Below, in pieces: positions 24,928-33,180 of a stretch of DNA of 64,000 bases. Numbering within the stretch: position 1 is the stretch's first letter; each line of letters starts with the position of its first letter. Both the position numbers and the translations under genes were made by a program. The DNA is from DUPQ01 sp041678685 (lineage in GTDB: Bacteria; Bacillota; Clostridia; DUPQ01): contig JBAYNV010000003.1 of NCBI GenBank assembly GCA_041678685.1, positions 1 to 64,000 on the forward strand, in the 5' to 3' direction. The notes under the pieces are model-generated. The model was given only the letters and a program-made list of their open reading frames with translations, ran no database searches and had not been told where the DNA came from.

Positions 24928-25992
24928 TTACTCTACTTCCACCATCCAGTTGAACTTATCGGCAAGCCTGCCATACTGTGTGCCTGTCAGTGTGTCATAA
25001 AGTTTCTGAGAAACTGATCCTATCATGTTGTTGTTTATGGTATATTTTTTGTCTTTGTAAATGAGTTCACCGACAGGAGAAATGACTGCAGCTGTCCCTG
25101 TCCCGAAACATTCCTGCATCCTGTTTTCCTTGAGGGCTTCGATCACATCATCTATCGATATCTTTTTTTCGTCAACTTCATAACCTAATGACTTCGCTAT
25201 TTCCAGAGTGCTTTTTCTGGTTATCCCAGGCAGGATGCTTCCTGAAAGTGCAGGAGTCACCACCTTATGGTCTATGACAAAGAAAACATTCATTGCGCCT
25301 ACTTCCTCAATGTATTTGCTGTCATGTGCATCCAGCCATAATGTCTGGATGCAATTCAGATTCAGGGCTTTTTCCTGAGCGATAAGGCTTGCAGCATAAT
25401 TACCCATTGTCTTTACATGTCCCATTCCGCCTTTTGAAGCTCTTTTATAAAAATCCTCGACATAGATGCTTGTAGGGTTGATACCGGTCGGATAATAAGC
25501 TCCTGACGGGCTCAATATTATGATAAACATATATGTAGCTGAAGGATGTACTCCTAAGAACGGATCTGTTGATATAATGAAAGGACGGATATACAGGGAA
25601 GCTCCGGGAGCCCTTGGCACCCAGTCCTGATCGACTTTCACGGTCTCGATTATCGCCTGCACTATATCATCTTCAGGGATCTGCGGGATACAGAGCCTTT
25701 CACAGGATGACTGCATTCTTTTCGCATTCTCGGAAGGTCTGAAGAGAAGTATTTTGTTTTCTTTCGTCCTGTAGGCTTTAAGACCTTCAAATACACCCTG
25801 CCCATAGTGCAGTACATTAGTAGAGGGTTCCAATGATAAAGGTCCGTACGGTACTATCCTGGCGTCATGCCAGCCCTTATCCTTCGAATAATCCATTATA
25901 AACATGTGGTCAGAGAAATTTTTCCCGAATGCCAGTTTCGATTCATCGGGCCTTACTTTAGGATTTTTTGTTAACGTAACAGAAATATTCAT
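24928..25992 (-). CDS. ilvE: Branched-chain amino acid aminotransferase
   Basis: A 354-residue PLP enzyme interconverting Leu, Ile and Val with their keto acids. The PLP lysine is in H-V-K-T-M-G-N-Y (Lys194 in this numbering). G-Q-G-V-F-E-G-L-K near 64 and the late C-F-G-T-G-T-A-A phosphate-binding loop are typical of the BCAT II type. Two ATGs compete; the first (25998) is almost on top of the AAGGA site, the second (25992) is seven bases from it, so I chose the second. It is monocistronic, with its own promoter and a bidirectional terminator. Confidence 0.94.
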   Translation of the reverse strand: MNISVTLTKNPKVRPDESKLAFGKNFSDHMFIMDYSKDKGWHDARIVPYGPLSLEPSTNVLHYGQGVFEGLKAYRTKENKILLFRPSENAKRMQSSCERLCIPQIPEDDIVQAIIETVKVDQDWVPRAPGASLYIRPFIISTDPFLGVHPSATYMFIIILSPSGAYYPTGINPTSIYVEDFYKRASKGGMGHVKTMGNYAASLIAQEKALNLNCIQTLWLDAHDSKYIEEVGAMNVFFVIDHKVVTPALSGSILPGITRKSTLEIAKSLGYEVDEKKISIDDVIEALKENRMQECFGTGTAAVISPVGELIYKDKKYTINNNMIGSVSQKLYDTLTGTQYGRLADKFNWMVEVE

Positions 25993-26026
25993 ATTCATAT
26001 CCTTGCCTTAGACTTATTTTCAGTAT

Positions 26027-26055
26027 ATTATACTAAAATAGAAATGCAATTACAA
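26027..26055 (-). promoter_or_regulatory. Promoter of ilvE (minus strand), overlapping divergent yqeG control region
   Basis: Reading the minus strand: TTGTAA (complement of 26050-26055), 17 bases, TATAAT (complement of 26027-26032). On the plus strand a TATAAT for yqeG lies at 26057-26062, inside an inverted repeat GCAATT (26046-26051) / AATTGC (26060-26065). The two divergent promoters are packed back to back. No T-box or leucine leader is visible for ilvE. Confidence 0.7.
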
Positions 26056-26087
26056 ATATAATTGCGATTATTTTTTAAGGCAGGACG

Positions 26088-26591
26088 ATGTACAGATTTT
26101 TACCTGATTATATGTCTGAAAGCATATTAAAAATCGATTATGATACCCTATATGATATGGGTTATAGAGGCCTGTGTTTCGATATAGACAATACTCTTAC
26201 CGAAATGAATACCACTGATGTAAAAGATGAAACCATTGCCCTTATAAGTTCCTTGAAGGAAAAGGGATTCAGAATATGCATATTATCAAATGCAGTAAGA
26301 AGAAGGACAGTTGAAGTAGCATTAAAACTTGATGTGGAATATGTACATATGGCGTTTAAACCCTTAAAAAAAGGATATATAAAGGCTATGGTCCTGTTAG
26401 GATTACCAGGTGGCAGCTGTGTTATGATAGGGGATCAGTTATTTACTGATATAAAAGGCGGAAAAAAAGCAGGTTTTCTCACTATACTGACCAGTATCCT
26501 GAATGAAAAAGAATCAGCGGATATAAGGTTTCGGAGGATATTTGAAAGGATCATAATAGAAAAATATGGAAGGGAGATCAAGGCGATATGA
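26088..26591 (+). CDS. YqeG family HAD-IIIA phosphatase
   Basis: A 167-residue small HAD phosphatase of the YqeG type. Motif I D-I-D-N-T-L is near residue 32, S-N-A motif II near 69, and G-D-Q-L-F-T-D motif IV near 114. Phosphatidylglycerophosphatase activity has been proposed for relatives, but the substrate is not provable here. AGGACG precedes the ATG. In Bacilli yqeG is followed by yqeH and aroE; here an endonuclease-IV-like gene follows with a four-base overlap, so the context is different. Confidence 0.88.
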   Translation: MYRFLPDYMSESILKIDYDTLYDMGYRGLCFDIDNTLTEMNTTDVKDETIALISSLKEKGFRICILSNAVRRRTVEVALKLDVEYVHMAFKPLKKGYIKAMVLLGLPGGSCVMIGDQLFTDIKGGKKAGFLTILTSILNEKESADIRFRRIFERIIIEKYGREIKAI

Positions 26592-27433
26592 TACGATTCG
26601 GACCGGCAGGGAACGAAACATCATTTTATGATGAGGGATATAAAAGCACATTCCAGGCAATGGAATGGCTTTCGAAGAAAGGCCTGGAGGCATACGAATA
26701 CCAGTGCGGCAGAGGTGTCATGATCGGAAGTTCAGCTGCATCACAGATACAGAAAGAAGCTGTTAAATACCACATACAGCTTTCCCTGCACGCTCCATAT
26801 TTTATAAATATGGCGACTCTTGAACCGGATAAAGTCATAAGTTCAAAAATGCATATGCAGAAATCATATGAAGCCGCTAAAATGCTTGGAGCCACAAGGG
26901 TATGCGTGCATCCGGGTTCATTCATGGGGGATACGAGAGAAAATGCTACGAAAAGAGCGCACCTGTTCCTAAAGGATTTTCTAGATGAGATCAATGATGA
27001 GTCAGTCAGATTCTGCCCTGAGGTCATGGGTAAAATAAACCAGCTCGGCGATCTTGACGAGGTCATATATTTGTGCAGGAACGATGAAAGGATATTGCCT
27101 ACTGTCGATTTCGGACATCTCAACGCACGTACGCACGGAAGTCTTAAAACAACAGAGGATTTCGAAAAAGTCATCATGCATATGGAAAACGGCATAGGGA
27201 CCGAACGTACGAGAATGATGCATATACACTTCAGTCAGATAGAATATACTGCAGGCGGCGAGAAAAAGCATCTTACATTCGAGGATACGGAATTCGGCCC
27301 TTACTTCATCAGATTCGTACCTGTCCTTATAAAACACAAAATGGAACCCGTGATAATATGTGAATCAGACGGCTCAATGGCAGCTGATGCTTTGAGATGC
27401 CGGGATATGTATTATGATCAATTGAAAAAATAA
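26588..27433 (+). CDS. Endonuclease IV-like TIM-barrel protein
   Basis: A 281-residue AP-endonuclease-2 fold protein, close in length to Nfo (285), which cuts abasic DNA with three metal ions. Candidate ligands: His68 (L-H-A-P-Y), His in C-V-H-P-G near 108, Glu in C-P-E-V near 142, Asp and His in T-V-D-F-G-H, His in M-H-I-H-F, Glu in I-C-E-S. Where Nfo has the D-R-H pair, this protein has K-K-H, so one metal ligand seems replaced. It may therefore be a divergent Nfo or another barrel enzyme. It overlaps yqeG by four bases. Confidence 0.75.
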   Translation: MIRFGPAGNETSFYDEGYKSTFQAMEWLSKKGLEAYEYQCGRGVMIGSSAASQIQKEAVKYHIQLSLHAPYFINMATLEPDKVISSKMHMQKSYEAAKMLGATRVCVHPGSFMGDTRENATKRAHLFLKDFLDEINDESVRFCPEVMGKINQLGDLDEVIYLCRNDERILPTVDFGHLNARTHGSLKTTEDFEKVIMHMENGIGTERTRMMHIHFSQIEYTAGGEKKHLTFEDTEFGPYFIRFVPVLIKHKMEPVIICESDGSMAADALRCRDMYYDQLKK

Positions 27434-27452
27434 GCATTGGAGGAGACTTTGT

Positions 27453-28529
27453 ATGATAGATAAAAGAATAACTGAATTAAGAAAAATAATGGCTGTGAAA
27501 AATCTTGCCGGGGTTGTAATTACATCCAGGGAAAACCAGAGATATCTGTCTGATTTTTCCGGTATGGATAGTATATTGACTCTGACAAGGGACAATGCGT
27601 ATTTCGGTACAGATTTCCGATATATCGAGGTTTGTCAGGAGTTAAAGAAACGCGGCTATAAAATAGTACTTCTCGAAAACGGTGCGAAAAGCATAGTCGA
27701 AATGTTTCAAGGCATCTATCCTCAAAAAGGTCTTAGAATAGGTTATGAAGGCGCGGCACCTGTGGCATATTTTCAGAATCTTCAGAAGGCATTCGATGAA
27801 GCGGTATATGTCGATGTTGCTGAGGATCTTCTACGCATCAGGTCTTTAAAGGATGAAGGTGAAATAGAAAAAATGCAGAAAGCCGCTTCGATAGCGGATA
27901 TGGCTTTCACGCATATTTTAAAAGTGATCAAAGTAGGCATGACGGAAATGGAAGTTGCGGCAGAGCTCGAATATGTGATGAAGAAGAATGGTTCATCATA
28001 TCCTTCATTCGATACCATAGCTATAAGCGGTAAAAAAACCAGTATGCCTCACGGAGAACCGAGCAGTAAGATAATAGAAAACCATGATACCGTAACATTG
28101 GATTTCGGTGCCAACTATATGGGATACTGCTCTGACATGACAAGAACATTTTTTATGGGGCATCCAATTGCTGAAATGGAAAAGATATACAAGATAGTAT
28201 ACAGGGCTCAGAAAGAAGCGCAGGACTATATCAAAGCCGGAGTGACAGGATTCGAAGCAGATAAAGTAGCAAGGGATATCATAACCAAAGAAGGGTATGG
28301 CAGCTGCTTTGGCCACAGCACAGGGCATGGAGTAGGCCTTCTTATACATGAGGAACCGCGGCTGTCAACAAAAAGCACGGCTGTATTGATGAGTAACATG
28401 GCTGTCACTGTCGAACCGGGAATATATGTGAGTGATCTGGGAGGAGTAAGGATCGAAAATACGGTCATAGTCACTGAGACAGGAGCGATACCATTAAATC
28501 ATTCAAATAAGGAAATGCTGGTAATCTGA
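27453..28529 (+). CDS. Xaa-Pro aminopeptidase/dipeptidase, peptidase M24
   Basis: A 358-residue creatinase-fold peptidase that cleaves next to proline. An N-terminal domain (1-125) precedes the pita-bread catalytic domain. Metal ligands: Asp in T-L-D-F-G, Asp in C-S-D-M-T-R, His in T-G-H-G-V-G, Glu in V-E-P-G-I-Y, Glu in R-I-E-N-T. GGAGGA precedes the ATG. It overlaps the GNAT gene by one base. Cytoplasmic; likely for peptide recycling. Confidence 0.92.
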   Translation: MIDKRITELRKIMAVKNLAGVVITSRENQRYLSDFSGMDSILTLTRDNAYFGTDFRYIEVCQELKKRGYKIVLLENGAKSIVEMFQGIYPQKGLRIGYEGAAPVAYFQNLQKAFDEAVYVDVAEDLLRIRSLKDEGEIEKMQKAASIADMAFTHILKVIKVGMTEMEVAAELEYVMKKNGSSYPSFDTIAISGKKTSMPHGEPSSKIIENHDTVTLDFGANYMGYCSDMTRTFFMGHPIAEMEKIYKIVYRAQKEAQDYIKAGVTGFEADKVARDIITKEGYGSCFGHSTGHGVGLLIHEEPRLSTKSTAVLMSNMAVTVEPGIYVSDLGGVRIENTVIVTETGAIPLNHSNKEMLVI

Positions 28530-28984
28530 TGGAAATAAAATACTGTGAACTGCAGCTTAGTGATTTTGATATGTTATATGATCTGAGGACGGGGAGAAAA
28601 AACAGCCATCCTATTAAAGACAGATATAACAGGATCAAAAACGGTACGGACAGCTGTTATGTTGCAGTTTTTGAAGGGCGGATCTTAGGTGATATAACAG
28701 TCACGTACATATCCAAAGATGAATATGCGACAGTCAGGGATGAGCGGGCGTATATATCAGGTCTGCTTATCAAAGATGGATACAGGAACAAGGGTATAGG
28801 ATCCGCACTTTTAAAGTACGCTACTGATGAGATGAAAAGAAAAAAATATCATGAAGCGACCGTTCTTGTCGATGCTGAAAATATTACAGCAAAAAAGTTA
28901 TATATTAAGAACGGATTTATACTATACAAAGAGTATTATTTAGGTGATACTAAGTATGAGCTTTTGCTGTATGACATGAGATAA
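28529..28984 (+). CDS. GNAT family N-acetyltransferase
   Basis: A 151-residue GCN5-related acetyltransferase. The acetyl-CoA pyrophosphate loop reads D-G-Y-R-N-K-G-I-G-S-A-L (about 87-98), after the V-shaped strand I-S-G-L-L-I. The late A-E-N-I-T-A-K-K-L-Y-I-K-N-G-F is the usual C-terminal motif. The acceptor (amine of a small molecule, peptide or protein) is unknown. Directly coupled to the M24 peptidase gene by TGATG overlap. Confidence 0.85.
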   Translation: MEIKYCELQLSDFDMLYDLRTGRKNSHPIKDRYNRIKNGTDSCYVAVFEGRILGDITVTYISKDEYATVRDERAYISGLLIKDGYRNKGIGSALLKYATDEMKRKKYHEATVLVDAENITAKKLYIKNGFILYKEYYLGDTKYELLLYDMR

Positions 28985-29039
28985 TGTATTTGCTCGTATG
29001 GCTAAAATCACTTAAGCGATCATGAAAGGAAACAAGCAT

Positions 29040-30395
29040 ATGAACAGGAAGCAGTTAGTACTTGATGCAATACTGAATAAAGAAACAGAAAGGACCCCGT
29101 GGGTCCCGTTTATAGGCTGTCACGCCGCATCTCTTTTAGACGGTGTCACAGCAGAGCAGTTTTTTAAGAGCAGGGACCTGATAGTACAGGGAGTAAAAAA
29201 GGCACATGAGCTTTATGAACCGGACGGTATACCAGTTCTGTTCGATCTTCAGCTTGAGGCTGAAGCATTAGGCTGCCAGCTCAGATATGCCAATGATAAT
29301 CCTCCGTCAGTAGCTACACATCCTCTTGAAGAAGGCGTTAAACTGAGCGATCTCAAAGTACCTACCGTAAAGGACGGAAGATACCCTCTTGTAATGGCTG
29401 CCACAAAGGAATTGTGCAGGGATCTTGGGGATAATACAGCTATGTACGGACTTATAACAGGACCCTTCACATTAGCTCTTCATCTTATGGGAACTGAGAT
29501 ATTTTACGAGATGATAGATGATCCTGACCATATAAAAGAAGTCATGGAATTCTGTAAAAAGGTATGCATCGCAACAGCTGATATGTATATGGATGCAGGA
29601 TGCGATGTCATAGCAGTCGTGGATCCCATGACGAGCCAGATCTCACCTGACAGTTTCCTTGAATTCATTACGGATCCTGTATCCGACATTTTCTCGCATA
29701 TCAGAAATAAGGGGAAGCTCTGTTCATTGTTTGTATGCGGTGACGCTAAGAGAAATATCGAAGTGATGAGCAAATCGGGATGTGACAATCTGTCCATCGA
29801 TGAAAACATTCCTCTTGATTATGTTATAGACATATGCCATAAGAATAATGTATCAGTAGGCGGAAATATAAAGCTTACCGTGACTATGCTTTTTGGTACA
29901 CCTCAGGATAATATAAACGATGCACTGAACTGTATGGCAATTGGTGGCAAAAAAGGATATATCTTATCTCCGGGTTGTGATATGCCATATGCGACACCTA
30001 AGGAAAATGTTCTTGCCATAAGCAATACCGTGCATGGTAACATAGCAAAATCGGTTACAGGCGAAAGCATCCTTGCAGGTATAAAATATGACCTTCCTGA
30101 TTATGCACATGAAAAGAAAGTCATTATCGATGTTATAACGCTGGATTCAGCGTCATGCGCAGCATGTCAGTATATGATGGAAGCTGTAAAACAAGCCTGT
30201 GACGGATTGTCAGACAAGGTGCAGTATATAGAACACAGCATCAAATTGAAAGAGTCTGTCGTATGTATGATGAAGCTTGGAGTGACGAATGTTCCTACGA
30301 TCGTAATAGACGGCAGGATCTCATATGTCAGTATAGTGCCAAGCATACAGGAATTGAAAGCAGCGATAGAAAGAGCCATAGAAGAGAAAAAATAA
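29040..30395 (+). CDS. MtaA/UroD-like protein fused to a C-terminal thioredoxin-like domain
   Basis: A 451-residue two-domain protein. Residues 1-350 follow the uroporphyrinogen-decarboxylase fold of methylcobamide:thiol methyltransferases (MtaA, MtbA, CmuA). Those enzymes use an H-x-C...C zinc site to activate a thiol. Here the first motif reads F231-V-C233 in place of H-x-C; the last Cys is kept as Cys313 (S-P-G-C-D). Residues 360-451 form a thioredoxin-like domain with C373-A-A-C376 and a cis-Pro motif N-V-P-T. A GAAAGGA site nine bases upstream supports ATG 29040 over ATG 29022. The next two genes, a mini-thioredoxin and a COG0523 GTPase, abut it. Function is unknown; methyl or redox transfer to a thiol is plausible. 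Confidence 0.75.
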   Translation: MNRKQLVLDAILNKETERTPWVPFIGCHAASLLDGVTAEQFFKSRDLIVQGVKKAHELYEPDGIPVLFDLQLEAEALGCQLRYANDNPPSVATHPLEEGVKLSDLKVPTVKDGRYPLVMAATKELCRDLGDNTAMYGLITGPFTLALHLMGTEIFYEMIDDPDHIKEVMEFCKKVCIATADMYMDAGCDVIAVVDPMTSQISPDSFLEFITDPVSDIFSHIRNKGKLCSLFVCGDAKRNIEVMSKSGCDNLSIDENIPLDYVIDICHKNNVSVGGNIKLTVTMLFGTPQDNINDALNCMAIGGKKGYILSPGCDMPYATPKENVLAISNTVHGNIAKSVTGESILAGIKYDLPDYAHEKKVIIDVITLDSASCAACQYMMEAVKQACDGLSDKVQYIEHSIKLKESVVCMMKLGVTNVPTIVIDGRISYVSIVPSIQELKAAIERAIEEKK

Positions 30396-30665
30396 ATGGT
30401 CGTCAAGCTGATAACAATGAAAAATCCATGTCAGGCATGTATGATCACAAGCGATCTGATGGTAGGATTGTTTGAAAAGATCAGTGCAAATTACAATGAT
30501 GTGGATTTTTCCGTTGTAATACTTGAAAGAACTGAGGAACTGTGTAAAACACCCGGACTGGTAATGGAAAAACTGCCTGCTGTGATCATAAACGATGAGC
30601 AGGTTTCATGCGGGAATGTACTGCATAGAAGGCAGCTTAAGGAATACATAGAAATACGGAGATAA
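30396..30665 (+). CDS. Small thioredoxin-like protein with CxxC
   Basis: An 89-residue thioredoxin/glutaredoxin-fold protein with C12-Q-A-C15 and a cis-Pro L-P-A-V-I-I near residue 60, no signal peptide. An additional Cys sits in V-S-C-G. The fold resembles the C-terminal domain of the preceding UroD-like protein, so it may be its redox partner or a duplicate of that domain. Its ATG directly follows the stop of that gene, and the GTPase gene starts one base after its own stop, so the three are one operon. Confidence 0.7.
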   Translation: MVVKLITMKNPCQACMITSDLMVGLFEKISANYNDVDFSVVILERTEELCKTPGLVMEKLPAVIINDEQVSCGNVLHRRQLKEYIEIRR

Positions 30666-30666
30666 A

Positions 30667-31764
30667 ATGGATAAAACAATTATCGCTATAATTGGGGGAT
30701 TTTTAGGATCCGGTAAGACAACTGTCATCCTTGAATTGGCAAAGAAATATATCAAAGACGGGTATAGGGTAGGTATCGTGGCAAATGATCAGGGGAGCCA
30801 GCTCGTTGATAAGGAATACCTTATATCCCAGGGTCTGGATGTGCTTTCAGTAGAGGGAGGCTGTTTCTGCTGCAGATTCGGCGATCTTATGGACAGGGTG
30901 GTGGAACATGGTAAGAAAAATGTTGCAGACATTCTGTTACTTGAACCTGTAGGATCGTGCACTGATCTTGTGTCAACCGTGTTTAGGCCTTTCTTAAATA
31001 ACAGAAACAAAATGCTGCCGGTTTTCAATGATAAATTCATACTTGCACCGCTTGCGGTAATGGCAGATCCAAAGAGGGTGAAGCTTCTTATGCAGTGCGA
31101 TGCAGAACCGAAATTCAATACGGAAGTGACATATCTGTTTTCAAAACAACTCGAAGAAGCAAATATAATACTGCTTAATAAATGTGATACTATAACTGAA
31201 GTGGAAAAGGATATGCTTATCGGATATCTCAGTAAAAAGTATAAAGGCGTTGATGTGAGAGGCATATCAGCTTCTATCGGAACAGGGATAGATGGACTCA
31301 AGGTAACCCTGCTGATGCAGGCATTCACCGACAGGGGCAGGATCGATGTGGATTATGGTATATACGGAGCAGCTGAAGCAAAAATGGGATGGTTCAATAC
31401 AGGCATATTCGTCCAATACGAAAAACCGGTCGATTTCAATTTCCTGATGCAAAGATATATGGATGATGTCAGGAAGGAATTCATTGAAAAGGGATGTTCT
31501 ATAGCGCACATGAAATGCTATGCAGTTGCTGAAGGAGATCACTTCAAAGCAAGCATAACAGATAATTTCGAAGAGATATCTGTAAATTCACTTATGGCAA
31601 ACGATCACAGCGAAGCAAATATAATAATAAATGCAAGGGTCATTTCGGATGCCGGATTACTTAAGCGGATATGTGAAAAGCATATCGTAGATGTTTTTGG
31701 CGTAAGTGATATGGATACGAACTGCTTCTCCCCGGGATTTCCAAAACCTGCATACAGAGAATAA
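30667..31764 (+). CDS. COG0523 (CobW/HypB-type) P-loop GTPase
   Basis: A 365-residue G3E-family GTPase. Walker A G-F-L-G-S-G-K-T-T is at residues 11-19; the COG0523 metal motif G-C-F-C-C is near 60; an N-K-C-D base-specificity motif near 171. COG0523 members insert or traffic metals (Zn, Co) into partners, or assist corrinoid enzymes. The C-terminal CobW-C domain is recognisable only in part and the His-rich stretch common in zinc chaperones is absent. Its place behind a zinc/corrinoid-type methyltransferase homologue suggests it loads metal or corrinoid for that protein. This is inference. Confidence 0.85.
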   Translation: MDKTIIAIIGGFLGSGKTTVILELAKKYIKDGYRVGIVANDQGSQLVDKEYLISQGLDVLSVEGGCFCCRFGDLMDRVVEHGKKNVADILLLEPVGSCTDLVSTVFRPFLNNRNKMLPVFNDKFILAPLAVMADPKRVKLLMQCDAEPKFNTEVTYLFSKQLEEANIILLNKCDTITEVEKDMLIGYLSKKYKGVDVRGISASIGTGIDGLKVTLLMQAFTDRGRIDVDYGIYGAAEAKMGWFNTGIFVQYEKPVDFNFLMQRYMDDVRKEFIEKGCSIAHMKCYAVAEGDHFKASITDNFEEISVNSLMANDHSEANIIINARVISDAGLLKRICEKHIVDVFGVSDMDTNCFSPGFPKPAYRE

Positions 31765-31787
31765 GATGCCTGCGATCAACAGAAATG

Positions 31788-31816
31788 TTGAATTATCTTT
31801 TCATAAAACATATAAT
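31788..31816 (+). promoter_or_regulatory. Promoter of asp23-amaP operon
   Basis: TTGAAT (31788-31793), 17 bases, perfect TATAAT (31811-31816). Transcription starts near 31823, essentially at the AGAGGT ribosome site (31823-31828), so the 5' leader is only about 13 bases. Confidence 0.8.
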
Positions 31817-31835
31817 AACATAAGAGGTAAAACTG

Positions 31836-32225
31836 ATGAGTGAGGATGCAGTTAAATTCAACGGTCTTTCGACTGATTTGGGTGAACTGAAAGTGACCAA
31901 TGAGGTCATTGCTATACTCGCAGGTATCGCCGCGATGGAGGAAGACGGGGTCTATGCCATGAGCGGAGGAATCACAGGAGAGATAGCGCAGGCACTGGGC
32001 ATAAGAAATCTATCAAAAGGTGTAAAAATCGAGACAGATGAACAAGGTATACACGTTAATATTTACGTTATTGTCGAACTTGGCGTAAGAATACCTGATG
32101 TTGCCTGGAGTATACAGGAGAAAGTGAAATCCATGGTTGAAAAGATGACAGGAAGTAAAGTCATTGAAGTGAATATACATGTTCAGGGAGTCAATATATT
32201 CAGAAACAAGGAGGAGTTGGAATGA
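31836..32225 (+). CDS. Asp23/Gls24 family envelope stress protein
   Basis: A 129-residue Asp23-family protein. Typical features: V-T-N-E-V-I-A-I-L-A-G-I-A-A at residues 20-33, then G-V-K-I-E-T and V-V-type strands. Family members form filaments at the inner face of the membrane and are tied to alkaline/envelope stress. AmaP, the membrane anchor, follows with a four-base overlap, which fits a working pair. The gene stands in front of nusB, as in many Clostridia. Confidence 0.92.
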   Translation: MSEDAVKFNGLSTDLGELKVTNEVIAILAGIAAMEEDGVYAMSGGITGEIAQALGIRNLSKGVKIETDEQGIHVNIYVIVELGVRIPDVAWSIQEKVKSMVEKMTGSKVIEVNIHVQGVNIFRNKEELE

Positions 32226-32764
32226 AGGTAATTAAAAAGGCCAGAAAACTGGTGATTGGCATAAATATCGTTCTGGTCGTGATCATGTGCGTTGTTACAG
32301 CATTTGCGACCCTAGCTCCTCTGCAATTTGAAAAAGCATTTGAAGATTTCGTAGATGCCGGTTTTTTTTCTTTAAACCGGGGCATATTGTTTCTTGTTGT
32401 CATGCTAATACTTGCCCTTGATGTGTTTTTTATCATATCACTGTTTGAAAAGGATGAGAAAGTCACTGAATCGGTCACAATAAATAACGGAGCCGGACAG
32501 ATAAGCATAGCTGTTTATTCACTTGAAGCTTTAGCGATAATGGAAGTCAAGCAATATGAAAAAGTATCGGATATAAGAGCAAAAGTGATAATGAAGGAAA
32601 ATGATGTCAGCATGGATATTTATGTCAAGGTACTGCCTACCGTACTGATACCTCAGCTTTCATCCGAGATCCAGGCAAAAGTGAAAGAGAAAATACAGAC
32701 AGGAACAGGAATAGAACTGAAGCAGGTAAGAGTTTTTGTTGACGGTATTGCTGAAATAAGTTAG
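32222..32764 (+). CDS. amaP: AmaP-like membrane anchor of Asp23
   Basis: A 180-residue protein with two membrane helices near the N-terminus (about 10-32 and 50-75), a short linker between, then a cytoplasmic domain with Asp23-like strands (V-R-V-F-V-D-G-I at the end). AmaP anchors Asp23 to the membrane. It overlaps asp23 by four bases (ATGA) with GGAGG upstream, and lies 11 bases before nusB. Confidence 0.85.
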   Translation: MKVIKKARKLVIGINIVLVVIMCVVTAFATLAPLQFEKAFEDFVDAGFFSLNRGILFLVVMLILALDVFFIISLFEKDEKVTESVTINNGAGQISIAVYSLEALAIMEVKQYEKVSDIRAKVIMKENDVSMDIYVKVLPTVLIPQLSSEIQAKVKEKIQTGTGIELKQVRVFVDGIAEIS

Positions 32765-32775
32765 AATGTGATGCT

Positions 32776-33180
32776 ATGGGAAGAAGAAAATCAAGGGAAC
32801 ACGCTTTCAAGCTTGTTTACCAGGTACAAATCAATAACGACGATGTGAAGGAACAGACGGATCAATACTTTCTCGATAATGATATAGATGAGGAAGCGCA
32901 GCAATATATCCGTGATGCTGTCCTGTATATACATGCCAATTCTATGGATATAGATAAGGAATTATCAAAATATCTGGCAAAAAAATGGACTGTAGAAAGA
33001 TTGCCGAAAGTTGAGCTGGCCATAATGAGGCTGGCATATTACGAGATAATGAATGTAGCTGATGTACCTAAGTCTGTTGCCATCAATGAAGCAGTTGAAC
33101 TGGCCAAGACTTATGGTGATGAGGATGCCGGAAAATATATCAATGCCGTGTTGGCTAATATCCATAACGGAGAGGATTAA
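32776..33180 (+). CDS. nusB: Transcription antitermination protein NusB
   Basis: A 134-residue all-helical protein that with NusE/S10 binds boxA in rRNA operons. G-R-R-K-S-R-E-H-A-F-K-L-V-Y at the start and the E-A-V-E-L-A-K-T-Y-G-D-E-D-A-G-K-Y-I-N segment near the end are hallmark stretches. Its TAA shares a base with the ATG of xseA. folD, often between nusB and xseA, is absent. Confidence 0.95.
   Translation: MGRRKSREHAFKLVYQVQINNDDVKEQTDQYFLDNDIDEEAQQYIRDAVLYIHANSMDIDKELSKYLAKKWTVERLPKVELAIMRLAYYEIMNVADVPKSVAINEAVELAKTYGDEDAGKYINAVLANIHNGED

Noticed and set aside
25993..26060. T-box or leader peptide controlling ilvE
   Set aside because: The gap between promoter and start is short, with no T-box sequence or run of branched-chain codons.
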